Assembly: GCF_026460885.1 (NCBI RefSeq)
Contig: NZ_JAOVZW010000001.1
Location: 248,001 to 312,000 of the forward strand
Length of the DNA stretch: 64,000 bases
Source of the DNA: Chryseobacterium formosum
GTDB taxonomy: Bacteria; Bacteroidota; Bacteroidia; Flavobacteriales; Weeksellaceae
Reading direction: 5' to 3'
The notes beneath the pieces are model-generated. The model worked only from the letters and a program-made list of their open reading frames with translations, had not been told where the DNA came from and did not search any database. How positions within the stretch are numbered: the first letter of the stretch is position 1; every line of letters starts with the position of its first letter. The translations under genes and the position numbers were made by a program. Below, piece after piece: positions 41,463 through 50,134 of this stretch.

Positions 41463-42101
41463 ATGCTTTCAGCTAAAAAAAATATTCAGAATATCTCAAA
41501 AATCCTTTTAATAATAGGGTTTGCATATTTCTTTTGGCTGATGCTGAAAATAACTTTAGAATACATTCCCTTAGATACTAATGTCAGTTTTTTAATGATT
41601 AAACAAACTGAGGTCGTCGAAAGACCTGAATATCTTTGGTTTTTCTACAGTCATGTTTACACGAGTATTTTTGTTTTATTCGCAGGATTTCTAGCTATTT
41701 TAAGAAAAGATTTCGCCATTAAAAACTTTCACAAAAACGCAGGGAAAATTTATATTTTTTTGATCTTAATTTTTGCAGCACCTTCCGGAATTTACATGGG
41801 GATTTTTGCCAATGGTGGTTTTTTATCTAAAATTTCTTTTGTGATTTTGGGCTGTCTGTGGTGGTTTACAACTTTTAAGGCTTATCAATTAGCCCGACAG
41901 AAAAAATTTAAAGAACACAAACAATGGATGTGGCGAAGCTTTGCACTCACAATTTCTGCCATCACTTTGAGAATGTGGAAAGTAATTATTGTATATTTAT
42001 TCCACCCAAATCCGATGGATGTTTACCAAATCATTGCATGGCTCGGCTGGGTTCCAAATCTAATTTTAATTGAATATTTAATCAGAAAAAAGCACATTTA
42101 A
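41463..42101 (+). CDS. DUF2306 family membrane protein
   Basis: A 212-aa integral membrane protein with about six hydrophobic segments. It matches DUF2306, with WFFYSHVYTSIFVLFAGFLA, NAGKIYIFLILIFAAPSG, the mid segment WWFTTFKAYQLARQ and FKEHKQWMWRSFALTISAITLR. Function unknown. It follows the TonB-C-like gene by 2 bp, so the two are cotranscribed. Confidence 0.88.
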   Translation: MLSAKKNIQNISKILLIIGFAYFFWLMLKITLEYIPLDTNVSFLMIKQTEVVERPEYLWFFYSHVYTSIFVLFAGFLAILRKDFAIKNFHKNAGKIYIFLILIFAAPSGIYMGIFANGGFLSKISFVILGCLWWFTTFKAYQLARQKKFKEHKQWMWRSFALTISAITLRMWKVIIVYLFHPNPMDVYQIIAWLGWVPNLILIEYLIRKKHI

Positions 42102-42106
42102 TTTAT

Positions 42107-43027
42107 ATGAAAATTTTAAAATTTACTTTAATTGCTCTCTTTGCAATCACTTTAACGAGTTGTAAAAAAGACGCAACAACCGAAGAAAAATCTAAAGACA
42201 GTTTAACTGCTAAAAAAGATTCTATCGTCATTCCTGAAGTCCATAAAGAATATTACGGAATTTACACCGGAGAATTTGCCGGAAAAGAGATGATGCATGA
42301 TAATGAAGCTGATGAAGACTATGAAGGAATAAATATCAAAAGACTTTCTTTAAAAATCAACCGAATTACTCAAGATTCTGTGTACGGACAAAGTATTGTA
42401 AATGGAACACAAAGACCTTTCAGAGGAGTTTTCAATGAAGATTCTCAATCTTTTATTTTGGATGAGCCGGGAAATGATAAAACGGACGGAAGATTTGAAG
42501 TTAAGCTTAAAAACGACAGCATCACCGGAAAATGGACTGCCTTTAATAAATCTGCCGTAAAAGCTCCATTAAAAAATTTAAAACTGATCAAAAAAGAGTT
42601 CGTTTACAATCCAAATTTTATGTTGGATCAAAATTCTGAATTAATTGATTGGGAAAATCCGAGAGATTTTAAAGAAAAATACACCGACGAAGAAACAGGA
42701 AAAACAGAAACCTACACCCAATCTAAAAACAGAATTGCTTCTGATGCCGTTTTTAAAATCAATGCTTCCAAACAAAAACTGAGCGAAAAAGACATCAAAA
42801 ACCTTCGAAAACTCGACATGGAAATCATTAAAAATTCGGTTTTTGCAAGACATGGTTATTCTTTCAAAAAACAGACGTACAGAAACTTTTTTGAGCAAAC
42901 TGATTGGTATATTCCGGTTTCAAACAATGTTGATAGCGAACTTTCTCCGATGGAAAAAGACAATGTAGCTTTACTAAACCGTTTTATAAAATATGCGGAA
43001 GATAAATATGATTCTTTTGGAAGATAG
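42107..43027 (+). CDS. YARHG domain lipoprotein
   Basis: A 306-aa lipoprotein with lipobox LTSC (Cys at about residue 19). The mature protein has a beta-rich middle region (GIYTGEF...KNDSITGKW) and a C-terminal YARHG domain at about 235-300, with FARHGYSFKKQTYRNFFEQTDWY and ALLNRFI. The YARHG domain is extracytoplasmic and thought to bind other envelope components; role unknown. Five bp after the DUF2306 gene, last of the run. Confidence 0.88.
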   Translation: MKILKFTLIALFAITLTSCKKDATTEEKSKDSLTAKKDSIVIPEVHKEYYGIYTGEFAGKEMMHDNEADEDYEGINIKRLSLKINRITQDSVYGQSIVNGTQRPFRGVFNEDSQSFILDEPGNDKTDGRFEVKLKNDSITGKWTAFNKSAVKAPLKNLKLIKKEFVYNPNFMLDQNSELIDWENPRDFKEKYTDEETGKTETYTQSKNRIASDAVFKINASKQKLSEKDIKNLRKLDMEIIKNSVFARHGYSFKKQTYRNFFEQTDWYIPVSNNVDSELSPMEKDNVALLNRFIKYAEDKYDSFGR

Positions 43028-43098
43028 TAGGTTGTTGTTGGGTTTTAGTTGTTAGTTGATAGATAATTAGGTGATTGAAAGAATTTATTTACCGAAGA

Positions 43099-43491
43099 TT
43101 AAAGATACTTTTGTTGACTTGATTTAATTTTAACAAAAATATAAAGGATTAAACATCCTGCTCCGTAACACAGAATATCAATCCACGAGAAAGAATTTCC
43201 GATAACAATATACATTAGGCTTCCCGGTTGGAAGCCTAATTTTTCTGCAATATTGAAAAACTGGGCAAACTCTATCAAACAGGAAAACACAAAAATTCCG
43301 AGGATTAATTTTGTGTCGTTTACTATTAAAAAGCTTTTCACGAAAGTATAAAGTAACATCACGACAATGACGTCTCCCAAATAAGCTCTGATAAAGAATT
43401 GATCTTTTAAAACGGTGGCAATTAAAACCTCAACAAGGAAAATGAGGATTGTGATTAAAAAATATTTTAAACTAAATTTTATATGCATCAT
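43099..43491 (-). CDS. DUF2809 family membrane protein
   Basis: A 130-aa integral membrane protein with about four hydrophobic segments, matching DUF2809. The conserved element FIRAYLGDVIVVMLLYTFVK is present, with FSCLIEFAQFFN and SFSWIDILCYGAGCLI. Function unknown. It is divergent from the small membrane protein at 43540. Confidence 0.87.
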   Translation of the reverse strand: MMHIKFSLKYFLITILIFLVEVLIATVLKDQFFIRAYLGDVIVVMLLYTFVKSFLIVNDTKLILGIFVFSCLIEFAQFFNIAEKLGFQPGSLMYIVIGNSFSWIDILCYGAGCLILYIFVKIKSSQQKYL

Positions 43492-43539
43492 TTGAATTTA
43501 TTTTTTAGATTTAATTTTACAAAAAATTACTGATAATCT

Positions 43540-43770
43540 ATGGCACAATTAGAAACCTTTATTTTATACCTATTCATTCCTGTTGCTTTGCTTGTACTGT
43601 ATTATGTGGGTTTCATCACCATGGCAAAATTAAAAATAAAACAATCTGATGATGATGTAAAAACACATTTTTTAAGAATATTCTATGGTTTTTTAACGAT
43701 GGCTTCGTTTACGTTGATTCTTTTCATTTTAAAATGGCTCTTCACTTCCCTTTCTCAAGCATTTAAATAA
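43540..43770 (+). CDS. small membrane protein
   Basis: A 76-aa protein with two hydrophobic segments (about residues 6-27 and 46-66) separated by a charged linker (KLKIKQSDDDVKTH). No family recognised. It stands between the divergent DUF2809 gene and the convergent thioredoxin-fold gene. Confidence 0.65.
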   Translation: MAQLETFILYLFIPVALLVLYYVGFITMAKLKIKQSDDDVKTHFLRIFYGFLTMASFTLILFILKWLFTSLSQAFK

Positions 43771-43822
43771 AAAAACGAAACCTTTTTTTAGATTTCGTTT
43801 AACATGGAATATAATTTTAAAA

Positions 43823-44476
43823 TTATTTTTTCACTTTAATTGTACAGCCGATTGCAACTGTTTTCGTCATTTTCACTGGTTCATTTTTCAGTAAAGCATC
43901 CATTGCATCTTCTACATAACGCTCTGAAACATCGTTAGGATCTTCGTAATTATTGTCGATTGCACCAATATATTTTACAACATTTTTCGCACCTTCTTTT
44001 TGAAGAATAAAAACGTGAGGGGTTTTTGTAGCACCATATTGAGGATACACTTTCTGCCCTTCATCCACCAAATACGGGAACGCAAACCCTTTTTCTTTTG
44101 CTCTTGCAACCATTTCTTTGAAACCATCTTCAGGTTGTACATTCGGATCATTCGGGTTAATGGCAATTACAGGATAACCAGCTTCTTTATATTTTTTATC
44201 GAGTTCTATGATTCTGCCTTCATACTTTTTCGCATACGGACAATGATTACAGGTAAAAACTATGATGAAGCCTTTTGCTTTCTTAAAATCGCTCAGAGAA
44301 ACCATTTTTCCGTCTACATTTTTAAGCTTAAAATCTGTTGCAACATCTCCTACTTCGTAACCTTTTGTAGAAGTCGTTTTAGATTTTGGCTCTTCGTCTT
44401 TATGATTTGTTTTTGTAAAGCTCAGCAAACTTAGACCAACTATTGCTGCGGTCATTAAAATTTTGATATTTTTCAT
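43823..44476 (-). CDS. thioredoxin-like AhpC/TSA-type exported protein
   Basis: A 217-aa exported protein with a signal peptide of about 23 residues. The thioredoxin/peroxiredoxin-like fold spans about 45-190. The redox motif is CNHCPYAKKYE (CxxC at about 80), and later TKTPHVFIL is the cis-Pro loop. It matches thioredoxin-family proteins with a CNHCP active site, common in Bacteroidetes. Its role in disulfide reduction is inferred. It is 3 bp downstream of the TlpA-like gene. Confidence 0.87.
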   Translation of the reverse strand: MKNIKILMTAAIVGLSLLSFTKTNHKDEEPKSKTTSTKGYEVGDVATDFKLKNVDGKMVSLSDFKKAKGFIIVFTCNHCPYAKKYEGRIIELDKKYKEAGYPVIAINPNDPNVQPEDGFKEMVARAKEKGFAFPYLVDEGQKVYPQYGATKTPHVFILQKEGAKNVVKYIGAIDNNYEDPNDVSERYVEDAMDALLKNEPVKMTKTVAIGCTIKVKK

Positions 44477-44479
44477 GAT

Positions 44480-44977
44480 TTATAAATTTTTTGTGATAAC
44501 ATTTTCGAGTTCAGTTTTCGACATTTCACCATCGTTGAAGTGAACTTTTTCTCCATTTTTATAGACAATCGTTACAGGAATATTTCCGTCCCAGTTTTTT
44601 TCAAATTTAGGAATCCAAGTGTTCATTCTTTTGATATCATCCAATAAAACAACTTCTGCAGTCAGGTTTTTCTTTTTGATGAATTCAATTACACGCTCTT
44701 TATCTTTTGCCCGGTCTAAAGAAACCAAAAGCATTTTAAATTTTGGATTATTTTTAAATTTATTATTAACCTCTATAAAATCAGGAAGTTCTTTCACACA
44801 AGGTGCACAAGTCGTAGACCAAAAATTTAAAACCAATAAAACATTTTTTTCTTCTTTAATTTTCTGCTCAAGTAATTCGTATTTAATCATCGGTATATCA
44901 TTTACGATAACCTGCTCTTGTGAATAACAGAGTGAAACACTGAAAACCAATACAATTAAACTAAAAAATTTCTTCAT
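44480..44977 (-). CDS. TlpA family disulfide reductase
   Basis: A 165-aa exported thioredoxin-fold protein with a signal peptide ending near residue 20 (CYSQ). The CxxC motif is WSTTCAPCVKELPDF. The cis-Pro segment is IPVTIVYKNGEKV. It likely keeps periplasmic cysteines reduced or supplies reductant to cytochrome maturation. The ATG at 44977 is preferred over an upstream start adding seven residues. First of a two-gene unit with the CNHCP protein. Confidence 0.88.
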   Translation of the reverse strand: MKKFFSLIVLVFSVSLCYSQEQVIVNDIPMIKYELLEQKIKEEKNVLLVLNFWSTTCAPCVKELPDFIEVNNKFKNNPKFKMLLVSLDRAKDKERVIEFIKKKNLTAEVVLLDDIKRMNTWIPKFEKNWDGNIPVTIVYKNGEKVHFNDGEMSKTELENVITKNL

Positions 44978-44980
44978 ACT

Positions 44981-45010
44981 CAAAATTACAGAAAGCATTT
45001 TTAAACCAAT
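44981..45010 (-). promoter_or_regulatory. putative promoter of the tlpA pair
   Basis: The minus strand reads TAATTTTG (44988-44981), a full -7 match, with ATTG 18 bases upstream (45010-45007). It lies only 3 bases before the ATG, so the transcript would be leaderless or nearly so, which lowers confidence. Confidence 0.35.
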
Positions 45011-45150
45011 GAGAAGCAGCTTGTTAAATTTTGTTAATTAATTAAAATACACCCGCTTAAAATTTAAAATCAGAATCTCATTTTTTCCAACCTAATTTCT
45101 GATTAAGATAACACCCGAAAACCAATGTTCATTTAGTGAATTATTGGTAT

Positions 45151-45158
45151 TAAGTTTG
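45151..45158 (+). promoter_or_regulatory. putative -7 box for the TonB-C-like cluster
   Basis: TAAGTTTG is a full TAnnTTTG match, 65 bases upstream of the ATG at 45224. No TTTG at -33. Confidence 0.4.
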
Positions 45159-45223
45159 ATTACTCTTCATTAACTATACATCTGATAATTATCTCAGAAT
45201 CAGTATTACTAAAATTAAATTTA

Positions 45224-46102
45224 ATGAAAAAGGCGATTCTTTTCTTCGGTCTGTTTTTCGGAATAATTGCGTCTGCTCAAAACCATGATGGAGACAGCAT
45301 AAATCAGGGTACGGCCAGTGAAATAAACCAAATTCCCGATTATGAAATCATAAAAAACAAAATAGATTTAAAGGATGTTGTTACGAAAGCAGATCAACTT
45401 CCGGAGTTTCCTGGTGGAATAGAAAAATTTAAAAAACGTTTTTTTGAAAGTTTAAAATCGTCAGATTCCAAAAAGAAAAAAGCAAACGACACCCGCTTAT
45501 ATTTTATTATTGAAAAAACAGGATATATAAAGAGTTTCACCGCTGTTGGATCAAACAAAAATGACCTTAAAGAAGCAGAAACAGCCATAAAAGGTGTTTT
45601 TGAAAGATGGAAACCCGCTTTAGTTAATGGTCAAGCGGTGCGTTACCTTATTTATTTTCCTCTAGAAGAATCTAATTCTAATATAGAAAACAAAAATATT
45701 TCTGAAAAAACTAATAACGTAGGTGCGGACAAAGGTTTGACTACTTCAGGAATCCCTGATTTAGAGTATGTAAGATCAAAAATAGATATCAAAGATGCTG
45801 TAACAAATGCTGATGAAAAACCTGAGTTTCCCGGCGGAATGGAGGCTTTTAAGAGAAAATATTTTGAAAGTATAGAAACATTAGATTTAAAAAACAACGA
45901 AAAAATAGATACCCGTCTTTATTTTGTTGTTGAAAAAACAGGATATGTAAGAAATGTTGTTGCTGTCGGAAGCAATAAGAAGCACGTTGAAGCTGCAGAA
46001 TCAGGCGTAAGAGGAATATTTGCACGATGGAAACCCGCAAAATTAAGCGGAAAACCTGTTCGTTATTTATTCTATTTTCCTTTAACGAGTAAAAAATATT
46101 AG
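45224..46102 (+). CDS. exported protein with two TonB-C-like domains
   Basis: A 292-aa product with a signal peptide of about 18 residues (IIASAQ). Two copies of the same domain lie at about residues 38-145 and 178-290. Each opens with a PEFPGG motif followed by KFKKRFFES or AFKRKYFES. Each continues with TRLYF(I/V)(I/V)EKTGY, a helix and RWKPA, and ends in VRYL(I/F)YFPL. The repeat offset is exactly 140 codons. The fold resembles the TonB C-terminal domain, without a membrane anchor. The other genes of this type lie directly downstream. Confidence 0.82.
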   Translation: MKKAILFFGLFFGIIASAQNHDGDSINQGTASEINQIPDYEIIKNKIDLKDVVTKADQLPEFPGGIEKFKKRFFESLKSSDSKKKKANDTRLYFIIEKTGYIKSFTAVGSNKNDLKEAETAIKGVFERWKPALVNGQAVRYLIYFPLEESNSNIENKNISEKTNNVGADKGLTTSGIPDLEYVRSKIDIKDAVTNADEKPEFPGGMEAFKRKYFESIETLDLKNNEKIDTRLYFVVEKTGYVRNVVAVGSNKKHVEAAESGVRGIFARWKPAKLSGKPVRYLFYFPLTSKKY

Positions 46103-46136
46103 TTCTAAAGTTTATCTTAGCGAAAACTTTTACCCT

Positions 46137-46562
46137 GTGACAAAATTTTTAACGCTATTTTCTTTGCTCTTTTTCCGTTTCATTTTCGGGCAAGAAGCCA
46201 TCAATGGAATAACAGAACTTAATGAATTAGCATTAATTCAAAAGAATGGTAAGATAAAAATAGATGCCGAAAAACCAGCTGTTTTTTCTCTCGGCAATAC
46301 CGAATTTCAGAATCTCATCAGTAAGAATTTTAAAGTTCGAAAAGTTGTTACGAACTTAGAAAAAGAAACCTGCGAAATAATTTTTATTGTAGATAAAGAT
46401 GGCTTTATGGTAGAAATTAAATCCTTTGGTACCAACGAAAGCTTTAACAACGAAGCTATAAGAGCCATTTCAAAAATTAAACAGAAATGGATTCCTGCAG
46501 AACTCAATGGAGAGAAAATTCGTTATAAATTCAAAGTACCTTTAACAATAAGTTTTAAATAA
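46137..46562 (+). CDS. exported TonB C-terminal-domain-like protein
   Basis: A 141-aa product that starts with GTG at 46137, giving a signal peptide (FRFIFGQ) of about 19 residues. The core reads FIVDKDGFMVEIKSFGTNES, then a helix and KWIPAELNGEKIRYKFKVPLTI, paralogous to the neighbouring genes. The PGG motif of the other members is missing here (FSLGNTEFQN instead). Start codon is inferred, as no ATG lies in frame upstream of the signal peptide. Confidence 0.77.
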   Translation: MTKFLTLFSLLFFRFIFGQEAINGITELNELALIQKNGKIKIDAEKPAVFSLGNTEFQNLISKNFKVRKVVTNLEKETCEIIFIVDKDGFMVEIKSFGTNESFNNEAIRAISKIKQKWIPAELNGEKIRYKFKVPLTISFK

Positions 46563-46630
46563 ACTATTTATTACAATTTATCAAAATCATAAACCTTGCA
46601 AATATTTTCTATTTTTGGAAAAATTTAATC

Positions 46631-47066
46631 GTGAAAAAATTTATTCTATTCATTTTTTTAATTTTTAGCGAAATAGCTTTTGGGCAATATACCAATTCTC
46701 CTTCTCGCCTACAACTAATAAATATCCTTATCCGACTGAATCTGTAGATGTTGTTACTATTTATGAAAATCCCGATCAGGAAGCAGAATTTTCTGAAGGA
46801 AATAAAGTATTCAGGAATAAACTTCTAAAAGAGGTTGTCTTAAAACTTCAGAAAATGAAGATAAACTGAAAGGAATGTTCAGTTTTGTGATTGAAAGAGA
46901 CGGAAGTATGACGGATGTGAAAGTTACCGGATTAAATGAAAGTTTCAATGCAGAAGTTAAAAGAGCAGTCAGAAGCATTAAAAACAAATGGAATCCAGCC
47001 ATATATAAAGGTAAAATTGTAAGAAGCAGATTAAATATTCCTGTTTTCATGGCTAATAAACTTTAA
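46631..47066 (+). pseudogene. TonB-C-like paralogue broken by two frameshifts
   Basis: The 5' part (GTG 46631) encodes a signal peptide (LIFSEIAFGQ). The frame then fails near 46700-46707, in TTCTCGCCT. The next frame gives PTTNKYPYPTESVDVVTIYE and AEFSEGNKVFRN. A second shift near 46835-46842 is needed to enter the frame that gives KTSENEDKLKGMFSFVIERDG and the typical KWNPA..GKIVRS..IPVFM end. Each break fits loss of one base. Either a decaying gene or two assembly errors. The intact final part (46875-47066) alone has no signal peptide. Confidence 0.82.
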
Positions 47067-47073
47067 ATTAATT

Positions 47074-47514
47074 TTGAAAAGACATTTAACCTTATTTTCA
47101 GCTATTATTTTAAATGGTTTTGTTTTCGGACAAATCAGTGCTCCTCGTACAAGTCCCTCAAAACCAAAAGAAATTGATAATATCTCTACAGCTACAATAT
47201 GTCACGATTTTCCAGATCATAAAGCTTACTTTCCCAATGGTAAAGAAGGTTTCACCAAAAAGATTGAGAATGTTATTACATTGGAATCTGTTAAATTAAA
47301 AAAAGGAGAAAAGATTTTTAAAGCGATTCTCAATTTCATTGTGGAAAGAGATGGAACTATCTCAGGAATTCAGGTAAGTGGTACAAATGAAAAGTTTAAT
47401 AATGCTATTAAACTTGCCACAAAACAAATCAAAGGAAAATGGGTTCCGGCAAAGGAAAACGGGAATGTATTAAGGAGTAAAATGCAGATTCCTATTGTAA
47501 TAAATTCCCATTAA
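47074..47514 (+). CDS. exported TonB C-terminal-domain-like protein
   Basis: A 146-aa product starting with TTG at 47074. Signal peptide ends near residue 20 (FVFGQ). The core is AYFPNGKEGFTKK, LNFIVERDGTISGIQVSGTNE, a helix and GKWVPAKENGNVLRSKMQIPIVI, closely similar to the broken copy directly upstream (7 bp gap). The gene stands near the end of the cluster, convergent with mutS. Confidence 0.77.
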   Translation: MKRHLTLFSAIILNGFVFGQISAPRTSPSKPKEIDNISTATICHDFPDHKAYFPNGKEGFTKKIENVITLESVKLKKGEKIFKAILNFIVERDGTISGIQVSGTNEKFNNAIKLATKQIKGKWVPAKENGNVLRSKMQIPIVINSH

Positions 47515-47545
47515 AACTCACAAACACTCAAACACTCCGATTCAA

Positions 47546-50134
47546 TTACTTTCCAATCATCTTCTTAATCGAATTCAGTTTCATCAAAGCTTCAATCGGA
47601 GTCAACGTATTGATATCGATTTTTGTTAATTCTTCTCTGATATTTTCCAAAACCGGATCATCCAATTGAAAGAAAGAAAGCTGCATATTTTCTTCCGTTA
47701 CTCTTTTTATCGTGTCTGAGCTTCCGCTTTGTGAACGGCTGGCTTCCAAAGTTTTCAAAATATCATTGGCTCTGTTCACAACTTTCGATGGCATTCCGGC
47801 CAATTTCGCAACATGAATACCAAAACTATGTTCACTTCCGCCAGGAATTAATTTTCTTAAGAAAATGATATTTCCTTTGTTTTCCTGAATAGAAACATGG
47901 AAATTTTTCACACGTTCAAAATTCACAGTCATCTCATTCAACTCGTGGTAATGCGTTGCAAATAAAGTCTTTGCCTGAGTCGGATGCTGATGCAGATATT
48001 CTGCAATCGCCCACGCAATGGAAACCCCGTCATACGTTGATGTTCCACGCCCGATTTCGTCTAACAAAATCAAACTTCGATCTGAAATATTATTTAAAAT
48101 ATAAGCTGCTTCATTCATTTCGACCATAAAAGTAGATTCCCCCGCAGAAATATTATCGCTCGCTCCAACTCTTGTAAAGATTTTATCTAAAACTCCGATT
48201 TCAGCGTGTTTCGCAGGAACAAAACTTCCGATTTGCGCCATCAGACAAACAATTGCGGTCTGACGAAGGATTGCAGATTTACCCGCCATGTTGGGGCCGG
48301 TAACCATGATGATCTGCTGAGAATCTTTATCTAAAAAGATGTCGTTCGGGATATATTTTTCACCTAAAGGAAGTGCATTTTCAATGATCGGATGTCTTGC
48401 TTCTTTTAAATCGATTGAGAAACTATCATTCAAAACAGGTTTTGTATAACTTTCAGAAACCGCCAGTTCAGAAAGACCCACTGCGACATCAAGCTGTGCA
48501 ATGATATTTGAATTTTCCTGAATTCTATCCATATAAATAATGGTATCCGAACACACTTTTCGATACAATTGATTCTCCAGAACACTGATCTTTTCTTCAG
48601 CACCCAGAATCTGACTTTCGTATTCTTTCAGTTCTTCGGTAATATATCTTTCCGCATTGACCAACGTTTGCTTTCTTATCCAATCAGAAGGAACTTTATC
48701 TTTATGCGTATTTCTTACTTCAATAAAATATCCGAAAACATTATTAAAATCAATTTTAAGACTTGTGATTCCGGTTCGTTCCACTTCACGTTGACACATT
48801 TCGTCAAGAAAACCTCTTCCTTTGTTCTGCAAGCCCCTCAAATGATCAAGTTCCTCGGAAATATTCTGTTTGATCACATTTCCTTTTGCAAGATTTACCG
48901 GAAGTTCTTCATTTAAATGATTCTCAAGTAATTCAATCAATTCATCTAATGAATTTAATGGTTCAAACCAAGCTAAAACATCTGCATGAGGATGAAGTAA
49001 TCCCTTAATTTTCTGAATATTAATCAAACTTTGACGGAGGTAGCCCAATTCTTTTGGCGAAATTTTTTCCGCCGCCAGTTTTCCCATCAATCGATCCAAA
49101 TCTGAAATAGCTCTCAATAATTGCGAAATTTCATATTTCAGATGATCGTTTTCGTTTAAAAAATCAATTAGCGAAAGTCGGCGACCAATTTCTTCCACCG
49201 ATTTTAAAGGTAAAATAATTCTTCTTCTTAATAATCTTCCGCCCATTGGTGTGGAAGTTTTATCGATAATATCTAATAAAGATTTTCCTTTCGGATGGCT
49301 TGGATAAACGATTTCCAGATTTCTCAGCGTAAAATGATCCATCATCAAATAATCTTCCTGCGGAATAATCTGAATTTTGGTAATGTGCGCCAATAATTTA
49401 TGATGTGTATCTTCAACCAAATAAGCGAAGATTGCTCCTGCAGCCGTAATTGCCAAAGGTAAACCTTCAACACCAAAACCTTTTAATGAATTGGTTCTGA
49501 ATTGATTCGTGAGTTTTTCGTATGCAAAATTATATTGATACGCCCAATCTTCAAGTTTAAAAACATTTCTGTTTTTTAATTGTTCCGGAATTTGAACGCT
49601 TCGCTGATAAATAATTTCACTCGGGTCAAACGTGTTGATGATGTGTAAAATCTTATCTAAATTTCCTTCACTAACCAAAAATTCTCCCGTAGAAACATCA
49701 ACCAGAGCAATTCCGTATTTTTCTTTTTCTTTATGAAGCGAAAGCAGGAAATTGTTTTTTTTGGAAGTCAAAACCTGATCATTGAACGTAACTCCCGGTG
49801 TTACCAATTCTGTCACACCACGTTTTACAATTCCTTTGACGGTTTTTGGATCTTCCAATTGGTCGCAAATTGCCACACGAATTCCGGCTCTGACCAATTT
49901 AGGCAAATAAGAATCCACAGAATGATGCGGAAAACCAGCCAATTCGATATGACCATCTCCATTGGCTCTTTTTGTAAGAACAATCCCCAATATTTGAGAT
50001 GTTCTCACAGCATCTTGCCCGAAAGTTTCGTAGAAATCTCCCACTCTGAAAAGCAAAAGCGCATCAGGATATTTCGCCTTGATGGTGTTGTACTGCGTCA
50101 TTAACGGGGTTTCTTTCTTCGTCGCCTTTGCCAT
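47546..50134 (-). CDS. mutS: DNA mismatch repair protein MutS
   Basis: An 862-aa mismatch sensor. The mismatch-contacting FYE motif is at residues 34-36 (RVGDFYETFG). The connector, lever and clamp domains follow. The ATPase domain has Walker A GPNMAGKS near residue 612, STFMVEMNEAA and the DEIGRGTSTYDG Walker B/switch. The C-terminal dimerisation helix includes SFGIHVAKLAGMP and NRANDILKTLE. Length and order are typical of MutS1. It is followed by a gene-free stretch of about 350 bp upstream of the divergent bestrophin gene. Confidence 0.97.
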   Translation of the reverse strand: MAKATKKETPLMTQYNTIKAKYPDALLLFRVGDFYETFGQDAVRTSQILGIVLTKRANGDGHIELAGFPHHSVDSYLPKLVRAGIRVAICDQLEDPKTVKGIVKRGVTELVTPGVTFNDQVLTSKKNNFLLSLHKEKEKYGIALVDVSTGEFLVSEGNLDKILHIINTFDPSEIIYQRSVQIPEQLKNRNVFKLEDWAYQYNFAYEKLTNQFRTNSLKGFGVEGLPLAITAAGAIFAYLVEDTHHKLLAHITKIQIIPQEDYLMMDHFTLRNLEIVYPSHPKGKSLLDIIDKTSTPMGGRLLRRRIILPLKSVEEIGRRLSLIDFLNENDHLKYEISQLLRAISDLDRLMGKLAAEKISPKELGYLRQSLINIQKIKGLLHPHADVLAWFEPLNSLDELIELLENHLNEELPVNLAKGNVIKQNISEELDHLRGLQNKGRGFLDEMCQREVERTGITSLKIDFNNVFGYFIEVRNTHKDKVPSDWIRKQTLVNAERYITEELKEYESQILGAEEKISVLENQLYRKVCSDTIIYMDRIQENSNIIAQLDVAVGLSELAVSESYTKPVLNDSFSIDLKEARHPIIENALPLGEKYIPNDIFLDKDSQQIIMVTGPNMAGKSAILRQTAIVCLMAQIGSFVPAKHAEIGVLDKIFTRVGASDNISAGESTFMVEMNEAAYILNNISDRSLILLDEIGRGTSTYDGVSIAWAIAEYLHQHPTQAKTLFATHYHELNEMTVNFERVKNFHVSIQENKGNIIFLRKLIPGGSEHSFGIHVAKLAGMPSKVVNRANDILKTLEASRSQSGSSDTIKRVTEENMQLSFFQLDDPVLENIREELTKIDINTLTPIEALMKLNSIKKMIGK

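Noticed and set aside
43773..43800. AAACGAAA / TTTCGTTT hairpin after the small membrane protein as a terminator
   Set aside because: The stem is short with a T-rich loop and no T-run follows it, so it is too weak to claim.
46875..47066. A 63-codon frame as an independent gene
   Set aside because: It starts in the middle of the domain seen in neighbouring paralogues. It is the 3' part of the frameshifted copy.
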